Positions 39,733 to 47,656 of a stretch of 50,180 bases of DNA are shown one piece after another. How positions within the stretch are numbered: position 1 is the first letter of the stretch; every line of letters starts with the position of its first letter. Location of the stretch: assembly GCA_913777025.1 (NCBI GenBank), contig CAJYQM010000292.1:1-50180 (forward strand). Reading direction: 5' to 3'. The notes beneath the pieces were generated by a model. The model was not told where the DNA came from. It worked only from the letters and a program-made list of their open reading frames with translations, and made no database searches. The DNA comes from an uncultured Massilia sp. (GTDB lineage: Bacteria; Pseudomonadota; Gammaproteobacteria; Burkholderiales; Burkholderiaceae_D). The position numbers and the translations under genes were made by a program.

Positions 39733-40733
39733 ACGATATGCTCGAACCGCTCGCGCAAACAAGCGCAGGCAAGATCATGCTGGTGGGGATCGGCCCCGGC
39801 AGCGTGGACCACATGACCCAGCGCGCCCGCGCCGCCATCGCCGAGGCCGACGTGGTGATCGGCTACGTCACCTACATCAAGCTGGTGGCCGATCTGATCG
39901 AAGGCAAGGAAATCATCCGCAAGTCGATGACGGAAGAGCTGGACCGCGCCGTCAGCGCGCTGGAAGCGGCGCGCGCCGGCAAGAAGGTGGCGTTGATCTC
40001 GTCAGGCGACGCCGGCGTCTACGGCATGGCCGGCCCGACCTACGAGGTGCTGTTCCAGGCCGGCTGGACACCCGACGACGAAGTGCAGGTCGAGATCGTT
40101 CCCGGCGCCTCGGCCCTGAACAGCTGCGCCGCGCTGGTCGGCGCGCCGCTGACCCACGATTTTTGCGCGATCTCGCTGTCCGACCTGCTCACGCCCTGGC
40201 CGACCATCGCGCGGCGCCTGGACGCGGTGGCCATGGCCGACTTCGTGGTCGCGCTGTACAACCCGAAGAGCGGGCGCCGCACGCGCCAGATCGTCGAGGC
40301 CCAGCGCCTGTTCCTGCGCCACCGCCGACCCGACACGCCGGTGGCGATCGTCAAGAGCGCCTACCGCCGCCGCGAGAACATCGTGTTCACCACGCTGGAC
40401 CGGATGGCCGATGCCGACATCGGCATGCTCAGCACGGTCCTGATCGGCAACAGCAACACCTTCGTGCGCCACGGCCTGATGGTCACGCCGCGCGGTTACG
40501 CCAACAAGTACGACATGGAAGATGGGGGCAGCACGCGCGAGGGCGAAAAGGCGGGCCGCTCGCTGTCCACCGGCCTGCTCGGCTGGCTGGAAACGCTGCA
40601 GGCCGAACACGCGGCCGGCGACGACATCGAGACCCTGGCCGCGCGGCACCGCCTGCCGGCCGATTACATCCGCGCCACCCTGGCCGAACCCGTGGCGCCC
40701 GAAACCCCTGCAAGCGAGGAGACCGAAGCATGA
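39729..40733 (+). CDS. cobJ: Cobalt-precorrin-3 / precorrin-3B C17-methyltransferase (CbiH/CobJ)
   Basis: A 334-residue enzyme that methylates C-17 and contracts the ring. Motifs: KIMLVGIGPGSVDHMTQRA (15-33), LISSGDAGVYGMAGPTYEVL and the PGASALNSCAALVGAPLTHDF loop, then SLSDLLTPW. The C-terminal ~60 residues beyond the methyltransferase core (from GGSTREGEKAGRSL on) are a poorly conserved extension; no FeS cysteines are in it, unlike the CbiH60 type. The iron-sulfur function could be supplied by the ferredoxin gene that follows with an ATGA overlap. Confidence 0.93.
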   Translation: MNDMLEPLAQTSAGKIMLVGIGPGSVDHMTQRARAAIAEADVVIGYVTYIKLVADLIEGKEIIRKSMTEELDRAVSALEAARAGKKVALISSGDAGVYGMAGPTYEVLFQAGWTPDDEVQVEIVPGASALNSCAALVGAPLTHDFCAISLSDLLTPWPTIARRLDAVAMADFVVALYNPKSGRRTRQIVEAQRLFLRHRRPDTPVAIVKSAYRRRENIVFTTLDRMADADIGMLSTVLIGNSNTFVRHGLMVTPRGYANKYDMEDGGSTREGEKAGRSLSTGLLGWLETLQAEHAAGDDIETLAARHRLPADYIRATLAEPVAPETPASEETEA

Positions 40734-41086
40734 GCGACGAGATCAAGAATGAGGTAATCAAACCGAAGATCGGCGACTACCGCCGCCACCTGCTGGTCTG
40801 CACCGGTCCGCGCTGCACGGCCGACGGCGCCTCGCAGGCGCTGTTCGACAGCCTGGGCGACAAGTTCAAGGCCGCCGGCCTGAACGCGGGCGATTTGCGC
40901 GTGAAGCGCAGCCGCGTCAGCTGCTTCGCCGCCTGCAAGGGCGGGCCGATCGTGGCCGTGCAGCCGGACGGCACCTGGTATTACAACGTCACGCCGGAGA
41001 ACATGGACCGCATCATCGACCGCCACCTGTGCAAGGGCGAGCGCGTGGAGGACCTGGTGTTCCACCAGGCCGGCGTGGAGGAATAG
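40730..41086 (+). CDS. Thioredoxin-like [2Fe-2S] ferredoxin of the cobalamin operon
   Basis: A 118-residue protein of the thioredoxin-like 2Fe-2S ferredoxin family. The four cluster cysteines are Cys24 and Cys29 (LLVCTGPRCT) and Cys65 and Cys69 (SRVSCFAACKGGP), i.e. C-x4-C and C-x3-C about 35 residues apart, as in this class. VQPDGTWYYNVTPENMDRII follows. It is last in the operon, overlapping cobJ by four bases, so its redox role is likely with the corrin enzymes or the low-potential cobalt reduction step; the partner is inference. Confidence 0.88.
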   Translation: MSDEIKNEVIKPKIGDYRRHLLVCTGPRCTADGASQALFDSLGDKFKAAGLNAGDLRVKRSRVSCFAACKGGPIVAVQPDGTWYYNVTPENMDRIIDRHLCKGERVEDLVFHQAGVEE

Positions 41087-41211
41087 CGTCAATACAACGT
41101 CCCGGCCCGGACAAAGGCGGGTTACGGTTAGATGACGTACTGTGATTAATTGGTGTTAGCGTAAAATAAAGTGCTACTCGCCATCGATTGCCTACCGGAA
41201 CCCCCATCATC

Positions 41212-44200
41212 ATGCCTGACGCCCACACCCAGCCACCCCAGGCAAACGATGACTTGAGCTGGCTGTCCGGCGGTGGCGAAATGGGGGCCTTGATCCGCTC
41301 CATGGATTGGTCGAAGACCCCGCTCGGGCCGCCGCAGACCTGGCCGCAGAGCCTGCGCACCTCGGTCAGCCTGTGCATGTCCTCGACCTTCCCGATCCTG
41401 ATCGCCTGGGGCCCCGACGACATCCAGATCTACAACGACGCCTACCGCCCGATCTGCGGCGACCTGCATCCGCGCTCGATGGGCGGCGCCTTCAAGGAAG
41501 TCTGGGCCAGCGCGTTGCCGGTGGTGGGCGACGCCTTCGACCGCGCGCACAAGGGCGAAGGCACCTACATCCGCGACCAGCGTATGTTCCTCGACCGCTA
41601 CGGCTACCTCGAGGAAGCCTTCATGACCTTCTCGTTCTCGCCGATCCGCGACGAGTCGGGCGAAGTCGGCGGCATCTTCCACCCGATCTCGGAAGCCACG
41701 GCCACGGTACTGAACGCGCGCCGCACCCAGGGCCTGCGCGACCTCAGCACCGCGATCGCCGACGCGCGCGTGGTCAGCCACATCGCGCACGACATCGAGG
41801 CCCATTACCAGAACCTGGCGCTCGACATCCCTTTCCTGCTGCTGTACCAGATCGATGCCGACAGCGGCAAGCTGCTGCTGCGCGGCGGCGCCGGGCTGGA
41901 CGCGCACAGCGCACTGGCGCCGGTGGTGGCGGCGCTGGACGATACGGTGTGGCCGTTCGCGAGCGCGGAACAGGCGCGCACGGCGCAGCAGGTGCACGGC
42001 CTGGCGCCGCGCTTCGAGGGCAAGCCCTGCGGCCCGTACGATGCCGCGCCGGATTCGGCGCTGGTGCTGCCGATCGCCGTGCCGGGCCAGCAGGAGCTGT
42101 TCGGCTTCGTGGTGGCCGGCGTCAGCGCCGCGCGCGCGCTGGATGCCGATTACCTGAACTTCTACCAGTTGCTGGGCGCTGCCTTCAATACCGCGGCCGG
42201 CAACGTGGTCGCCTACGAAAAGGAACAGCGCCGCGCCGAGGAACTGGCCCAGATCGACCGCGCCAAGACCGCCTTCTTCTCCAACGTCTCGCACGAGTTC
42301 CGCACGCCGTTGACGCTGATCCTGGGCCCGCTCGACGATGCGCTGGCGGACCGGGGCGACCCGCTCGGCCCCACACAGCGGCGCCGCATCGACGTCACCC
42401 ACCGCAACGCGCTGCGCCTGCTCAAGCTGGTCAATTCGCTGCTCGACTTCTCGCGCATCGAAGCGGGCCGGGTCCAGGCCACCTACGAGCCGCTCGATTT
42501 GTCTCGCCTGACCGGCGACCTGGCCAGCGTGTTCGAATCGGCGATGGCCAAGGGCGGGCTGGACTACCGGGTCGAGCTGGAAGACCTTGGGCAGCCGGTC
42601 TACGTCGACCGCGACATGTGGGAAAAGATCGTCTTCAACCTGCTGTCGAACGCCTTCAAGTTCACGCTCGACGGCGGGGTGACGGTCCGGCTGGGTCACC
42701 ACGACGGCATGGCGCGGCTGTCCGTGATCGATACCGGCAGCGGCATCCCGGAAGCCGAACTGCCGCGCGTGTTCGAACGCTTCCACCGCATCGAGGGCAC
42801 GCCCGGCCGCACCTACGAGGGCACCGGCATCGGCCTGGCGCTGATCCAGGAACTGGTGCGCCTGCATGGCGGCAGCATCGCGGTACAGAGCGTACAGGGC
42901 CGGGGCACCCGCTTCGACGTCGACCTCCCGTTCGGCCATGCCCACCTGCCGGCGGAACGTATCGTGCAGGCCGAGGCTGGTGCCAAGGAAGACGCCGGCC
43001 GCATGGGCGCCGCCTTCGTCGAGGAAGCGCTGCGCTGGCTGCCGGACGAGATGGCGCCGGCAGCGGGCGGGCCGACGCGCCCGCTGGCGCTCGATGGGCT
43101 GCTGCAGCCGGCCGAGGCGCCGCCGCGCATCCTGATTGCGGACGACAACAACGACATGCGCGCCTACCTGAAGTCGCTGCTCGACCCGTACGCCGTGGTC
43201 AGCGCCTGCAGCGACGGCGAAGCCGCCTTTGCCCACCTGTCGAACGATCCGCCCGACCTGCTGCTGAGCGACGTGATGATGCCCAAGCTGGACGGCTTCG
43301 GCCTGATCGCGCGCATCCGCGCCAGCGCGGCGCTGCGCCATTTGCCGGTGATCCTGCTGTCGGCGCGCGCCGGCGAAGAAGCCAAGGTCGAGGGCTTGCA
43401 GGCGGGCGCCGACGATTACCTGGTCAAGCCCTTCGCCGCCAACGAACTGCTGGCGCGGGTACGGCGCCAGATCGCGCTGGCGCGCGAACGGCGCCGCCAG
43501 CGGGACGAGCTGGCGTTGCGCGAAGCCTACTTCCGCACGTTGATCGATGCCGCACCGGTCATGCTGTGGACTACCGACCCCACCGGCTACTGCACCTACC
43601 TGAGCCAGCGCTGGTCCAACTTCACCGGCCGTCCGGTCGAGCAGGACCAGGGGCTGGGCTGGACCGAGAACATCCATCCGGACGAGCACGAGAACGCCAA
43701 GGCCGCCTTCCTGGCCGCCAACGCGGCGCGCACCGTGTTCGAGATCGATTACCGCCTGCGCCGCCATGACGGCAGCTACCGCTGGGTTGTCGACACCGGC
43801 CTGCCGCGCTTCGACGAGAACGGCGAGTTCGCCGGCTTCGTCGGCACCGTGATCGACGTGCACGACCGCGCCCTGCTGCAGCAGGAGCAGCAGCGCCTGG
43901 CCGCCGAGCTGACCGAGAAGAACCGCATGCAGAGCGAGTTCCTGTTCACGCTGGCCCACGAGCTGCGCAACCCGCTGGCGCCGATCCGCACCGGCCTGGA
44001 GCTGATGCGGGTGCGTCCGACCGCCGACAACGCCGGCAAGGTGCAGGCGATGATGCAGCGCCAGGTCGACCACATGGTGCGCCTGGTCGACGACCTGCTC
44101 GACATGGCGCGCCTGTCCGAGGGCAAGCTCGAACTGCGGCGTACGCCGGTGACGCTGCAGGAAGTCGTGCGCGACGCGATCGAGATGAGCATGCCGCTGG

Positions 44201-45042
44201 TGACCGCGGGCGAGCACCGCCTGGCCCAGCGCCTGCCCGAGGCGCCGCTGGCGCTGCACGTCGACCGCCACCGCATCGCCCAGGTGGTGAGCAACCTGGT
44301 CAACAACGCGGCCAAGTACACGCCCAAGGGTGGCCGTATCGAGGTCGAGGCCAGCGTGCGCGATGGCGGGGTGGCCGTGACGGTGATCGACAACGGCATC
44401 GGCATCGGTGCCGACATGCTGCCCTATGTGTTCGACATGTACGTGCAGGCCCACAACAGCCACGCGATGGCGCAGGGCGGGCTGGGCGTGGGCCTGAACC
44501 TGGTGCGGCGCCTGGTCGAGCTGCATGGCGGCCGGGTCGGCGCGGAAAGCGGCGGCGCGGGGCAGGGCAGCCGCTTCACCGTATGGCTGCCGCTGGCGGA
44601 GCAGGATCCCGCGGCGGCCCCGGTGCCGGCGGACGGAAAGCATCTGCAGGCCCAGCCGTCCGGCGCCGACGCCTTGCGCGTGCTGGTGGTCGACGACAAC
44701 CTCGATGCCGCGCAGACGCTGGGCGCGCTGCTCGAGATGAGCGGCTATGCGGTGTCGCTCGCGCACGACGGCGCCTCGGCCCTGCGCGTGGCGGCGCAAG
44801 ACCGGCCGGACGTCGTCTTCCTCGACATCGGCCTGCCCGACCAGAGCGGCTTCGACGTCGCGCGCGGGCTGCGCGCGGTCGAGGGCATGGCGGGCGCCAC
44901 CCTGGTCGCCCTGACCGGCTGGGGCGCGCAGCAGGACCGCCAGCGCTCCAGCGACGCCGGTTTCGACGCGCACCTGACCAAGCCGGCCGATTTCGCCTCC
45001 GTCGAAAAGCTGCTGCACGAGGTGGATATCCGGCGCGGGTAG
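41212..45042 (+). CDS. Double-kinase hybrid sensor histidine kinase / response regulator
   Basis: A 1276-residue protein without signal peptide or membrane helix. Order: PAS-like input (about 15-165), GAF-like (about 180-340), first kinase with His361 (SHEFRTPLT) and HATPase (VFNLLSNAFKF; DTGSGIP; GTGIGLALIQELV), receiver 1 with Asp644/645 and phospho-Asp687 (LLLSDVMMPK), PAS (about 772-890), second kinase with His916 (AHELRNPLA) and HATPase (VSNLVNNAAKY; GGLGVGLNLV), and receiver 2 with phospho-Asp1205 (FLDIGLPD). No output domain or partner gene adjoins it. The ATG at 41212 is preferred over an upstream TTG at 41188. The signal is unknown; chemotaxis-, light- or redox-type sensing cannot be separated. 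Confidence 0.92.
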   Translation: MPDAHTQPPQANDDLSWLSGGGEMGALIRSMDWSKTPLGPPQTWPQSLRTSVSLCMSSTFPILIAWGPDDIQIYNDAYRPICGDLHPRSMGGAFKEVWASALPVVGDAFDRAHKGEGTYIRDQRMFLDRYGYLEEAFMTFSFSPIRDESGEVGGIFHPISEATATVLNARRTQGLRDLSTAIADARVVSHIAHDIEAHYQNLALDIPFLLLYQIDADSGKLLLRGGAGLDAHSALAPVVAALDDTVWPFASAEQARTAQQVHGLAPRFEGKPCGPYDAAPDSALVLPIAVPGQQELFGFVVAGVSAARALDADYLNFYQLLGAAFNTAAGNVVAYEKEQRRAEELAQIDRAKTAFFSNVSHEFRTPLTLILGPLDDALADRGDPLGPTQRRRIDVTHRNALRLLKLVNSLLDFSRIEAGRVQATYEPLDLSRLTGDLASVFESAMAKGGLDYRVELEDLGQPVYVDRDMWEKIVFNLLSNAFKFTLDGGVTVRLGHHDGMARLSVIDTGSGIPEAELPRVFERFHRIEGTPGRTYEGTGIGLALIQELVRLHGGSIAVQSVQGRGTRFDVDLPFGHAHLPAERIVQAEAGAKEDAGRMGAAFVEEALRWLPDEMAPAAGGPTRPLALDGLLQPAEAPPRILIADDNNDMRAYLKSLLDPYAVVSACSDGEAAFAHLSNDPPDLLLSDVMMPKLDGFGLIARIRASAALRHLPVILLSARAGEEAKVEGLQAGADDYLVKPFAANELLARVRRQIALARERRRQRDELALREAYFRTLIDAAPVMLWTTDPTGYCTYLSQRWSNFTGRPVEQDQGLGWTENIHPDEHENAKAAFLAANAARTVFEIDYRLRRHDGSYRWVVDTGLPRFDENGEFAGFVGTVIDVHDRALLQQEQQRLAAELTEKNRMQSEFLFTLAHELRNPLAPIRTGLELMRVRPTADNAGKVQAMMQRQVDHMVRLVDDLLDMARLSEGKLELRRTPVTLQEVVRDAIEMSMPLVTAGEHRLAQRLPEAPLALHVDRHRIAQVVSNLVNNAAKYTPKGGRIEVEASVRDGGVAVTVIDNGIGIGADMLPYVFDMYVQAHNSHAMAQGGLGVGLNLVRRLVELHGGRVGAESGGAGQGSRFTVWLPLAEQDPAAAPVPADGKHLQAQPSGADALRVLVVDDNLDAAQTLGALLEMSGYAVSLAHDGASALRVAAQDRPDVVFLDIGLPDQSGFDVARGLRAVEGMAGATLVALTGWGAQQDRQRSSDAGFDAHLTKPADFASVEKLLHEVDIRRG

Positions 45043-45130
45043 GGCGCGCGCGGCGGCTCAACCGTGCGAAGCGCCGGGCGCCGAGCGCTTACACTCTCAT
45101 TTCCCTCGAACCCGCCATGAAAGGAGTGCC

Positions 45131-45955
45131 ATGCCTCGCATCCATACGTCCGGTCCGAATCCCACCGAACTCTATTATTACGAGCAGGGACACGGCCAGC
45201 CCGTCGTCCTGATCCACGGCTGGCCGCTCAGCCATCGCATGTGGGAATCGCAGATCACCGCCCTGTCCGAGGCCGGCTACCGCGTCATCGCCTACGACCG
45301 ACGCGGCTTCGGCCAGTCGGGCCACCCGGCCACGGGCTACGACTACGACACCTTCGCGTCCGACCTGAACGACGTGATGACCCGGCTCGACCTGCGTAAT
45401 GCCGTGATCGCCGGCTTTTCGATGGGCGGCGGCGAGGTGGCCCGCTACATCGGCCGCTACGGCACCGGACGCGTCGCGAAAGCCATGCTGCTGGGCGCCG
45501 TGCCGCCCTTCCTGCTGAAGACCGGCGACAACCCGGAAGGCGTCGACGAATCCGTGTTCGCCCAGATGCTGCACGGCGTGAAGAACGACCGCCTCGGCTT
45601 CCTGGGCGACTTCTTCTACGACTTCTACAACCTCGACAAGCATGGCCAGCAAGGCCAGGAACTGGTCGCCTTCAGCAAGTGGATTGCCTGGGCCGCCTCG
45701 CCGCTGGGCACCGCGCAATGCATCATCGCATTCGGCGAAACCGACTTCCGCGCCGACCTGGCCAGGTTCGACGTGCCGACCCTGATCGTCCACGGCGACA
45801 GCGACCGGATCGTGCCGCTGGAAGTGTCGGGCAAGCGCTCGCATGAACTGATCCGCGGCAGCCGCCTGGAAGTCGTGCCGGGCGCGCCGCACGGTTTCGC
45901 GGCGACCCATGCGCAGCAATTGAATGCCCTGATGCTGGACTTCCTGAAGTCCTGA
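45131..45955 (+). CDS. Alpha/beta hydrolase, non-heme chloroperoxidase-like
   Basis: A 274-residue cytoplasmic alpha/beta hydrolase of the cofactor-free chloroperoxidase/esterase group. The nucleophile Ser is in AGFSMGGGE (about residue 98), the acid Asp in VHGDSDRIVP (~225), and the His in PGAPHGFAATH (~256). The oxyanion HGWPLSHRMWE is typical. An AAGGAG ribosome site precedes the ATG by 7 bases. Members hydrolyse small esters and can make peracids; the natural substrate is unknown. The gene stands alone between the sensor kinase and a minus-strand operon. Confidence 0.88.
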   Translation: MPRIHTSGPNPTELYYYEQGHGQPVVLIHGWPLSHRMWESQITALSEAGYRVIAYDRRGFGQSGHPATGYDYDTFASDLNDVMTRLDLRNAVIAGFSMGGGEVARYIGRYGTGRVAKAMLLGAVPPFLLKTGDNPEGVDESVFAQMLHGVKNDRLGFLGDFFYDFYNLDKHGQQGQELVAFSKWIAWAASPLGTAQCIIAFGETDFRADLARFDVPTLIVHGDSDRIVPLEVSGKRSHELIRGSRLEVVPGAPHGFAATHAQQLNALMLDFLKS

Positions 45956-45967
45956 GGGCCTGAACCG

Positions 45968-46762
45968 TCAATCGGCGGGGCGCTGCTGGCCCTTGCCGGT
46001 GGCCGCCCACCAGATGCCGCCCATCAGGTGCGCCAGGTATTGCGCGTCCTTGTACATCTCGGCGTTGTGGCCGAGGGCGGTGACGAACACGCGGCCCTGC
46101 TCATGATGGTGGTACCAGGCCACGGGGTGGCTCTTCCCCATCCCGCGCGCCACCTGGCCCGGCCAGATTTTCGTGGGGTCGTAGCTGTCCTCGTCCACGT
46201 TAAGTACCGGCTGGACCGCCACCCCGTGCGGATTCGTCGTCTCGTACCATTCGTCGCTCCAGATCCAGCGCGCCGGCAAGCCGTAGGTGGCGGGGAAGCC
46301 GCGGTCGACCACGTCGACCACGGCGGTCTGCAGCATCGGGTGGATGGTGAAGCTGCGTCCCACCATGTTTTCGTACCAGACCCAGTTGCCGGGCGGCGTG
46401 ATGATCCCGCGATGGACAACGACGGCATTGCCGCCGGCGCGCATATAGGCTTCGAAGCGGCCGCGCTGGACGGCATTCAATTCCTCGCCCGAGGTGTTCA
46501 GGAAGACCACGGCCGCGTACTGCTTCAGGTCGCCCTCGAAGGACGATGGCTGGTTGGTCCAGCTGAATTCGAAGGCGTGCAGTTTCGCCAGCTTTTCCAG
46601 GCTGTCGCGCGCCACCGGGATGTACTCGTAGTGGTATTTGTTGGGGATGGCCAGCACCAGCAGCTTGAACTGGCTGTCGGCCGCCAGCACGGCCGGCGCG
46701 GCGGCCAGGGACAGGGCCGCGGCGGCGGCCAGCTTGCGATAGCGGGTCATGGCGCGGTTCAT
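45968..46762 (-). CDS. Exported ThuA-domain protein
   Basis: A 264-residue protein with a signal peptide (ending APAVLAADS, ~28) and the ThuA (trehalose-utilisation-type, glutamine-amidotransferase-like) fold: KLLVLAIPNKYHYEYIP, VVFLNTSGEELNAVQRGRFEAYMRAGGNAVVVHRG, and VAWYHHHEQGRVFVTALGHNAEMY near the end. The function is not established; it is frequent in sugar-degradation loci. Its start overlaps the stop of the upstream esterase by four bases, and it is the last gene of the operon. Confidence 0.88.
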   Translation of the reverse strand: MNRAMTRYRKLAAAAALSLAAAPAVLAADSQFKLLVLAIPNKYHYEYIPVARDSLEKLAKLHAFEFSWTNQPSSFEGDLKQYAAVVFLNTSGEELNAVQRGRFEAYMRAGGNAVVVHRGIITPPGNWVWYENMVGRSFTIHPMLQTAVVDVVDRGFPATYGLPARWIWSDEWYETTNPHGVAVQPVLNVDEDSYDPTKIWPGQVARGMGKSHPVAWYHHHEQGRVFVTALGHNAEMYKDAQYLAHLMGGIWWAATGKGQQRPAD

Positions 46763-47652
46763 GGGGCAGGTACGCCTTCGGGCTTGCGGCCACCCCGCGG
46801 CACCAGCCAGCCGCCGTCGGCCAGCCAGTCCGCCAGCCGGTCCGGCCAGTGCTGCAGCGAGACGCGCTGGCCGCGCTGGCCCAGGTTGAAGGCGTGGTCG
46901 GTATCGGCGTACAGGTGCAGCTCGGCCGACACGCCGGCCGCCACCAGCTGCTGATATAAGTTGAGCGCGGGCGGCATGCAGCAGGCGTCGCGCGAGCCGG
47001 CCACCAGGAAGGCCGGCGGCGCCTCCTTCGGGCTGGTGGCCGGCACGCCCAGCGGCCCCGGATAGACCAGCACCTGGAAGTCGGGACGGGCGCTCTGGCC
47101 ATCGAGCGCATCGCGCTTCACGTTCGACGCCGGTTCCGGATGGTCGGCCACCAGCGTCACCAGTTCGCCGCCGGCCGAAAAGCCCATCACGCCGACCCGC
47201 TGCGGATCGACACCGTATTCAGAAGCATGCGCGCGCACCCAGCGCACGGCGCGGCGCAGGTCGGCCGCGGCGTCGCCCTCGATGCTGTAGCCCGAGCCGG
47301 CATCGCGCGCCAGCCGGTATTTGAGCACGAAGGCGGACACGCCCATGCGGTTCAGGTGCTGGGCCGCCAGCATGCCTTCGTTCTGGAACACCAGCATGCG
47401 GTGGCCGCCGCCCGGCACGACGACGATGGCGGCGCCGTTGGCGTGGCGCGGATCGGCGCGCAGCACGGTGAGCGACGGATCGTGGACGTTGCTGACGTAG
47501 GCGCCGTCGGCCAGCTTTTCCGGCTCGCCGTGGCGTTTTTCGGAACCCGGCGCGCCCGCCGGCCACAGCGGGAAGACCGGCGGTGCGCTGGCCTGCTGGG
47601 CAGCGGCAGTGGCACAGGCCACGGCCAGCAGGAGAGGGAGCAGGCGCTTCAT
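46759..47652 (-). CDS. Exported esterase-like alpha/beta hydrolase
   Basis: A 297-residue protein with an N-terminal signal peptide (MKRLLPLLLAVACATAAAQQ). The fold is of the acetylxylan-esterase / BD-FAE type: VFPLWPAGAPGSE start, oxyanion GGGHRMLVFQNEG, nucleophile in GVMGFSAGGEL (~158), Asp in VAGSRDACC and His in TDHAFNLG. The start at 47652 is preferred over one 24 bases upstream because GGAG lies 8 bases before it and it gives a proper signal. It sits 4 bases after the upstream lyase-like gene. The likely role is removing acetyl or other ester groups from a polysaccharide, by context. Confidence 0.85.
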   Translation of the reverse strand: MKRLLPLLLAVACATAAAQQASAPPVFPLWPAGAPGSEKRHGEPEKLADGAYVSNVHDPSLTVLRADPRHANGAAIVVVPGGGHRMLVFQNEGMLAAQHLNRMGVSAFVLKYRLARDAGSGYSIEGDAAADLRRAVRWVRAHASEYGVDPQRVGVMGFSAGGELVTLVADHPEPASNVKRDALDGQSARPDFQVLVYPGPLGVPATSPKEAPPAFLVAGSRDACCMPPALNLYQQLVAAGVSAELHLYADTDHAFNLGQRGQRVSLQHWPDRLADWLADGGWLVPRGGRKPEGVPAP

Positions 47653-47656
47653 CGAT

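Noticed and set aside
41146-45018. A 1290-codon open frame on the minus strand opposite the sensor kinase
   Set aside because: It mirrors the codon phase of a well-supported gene in very GC-rich DNA; its translation is low-complexity and has no domain.
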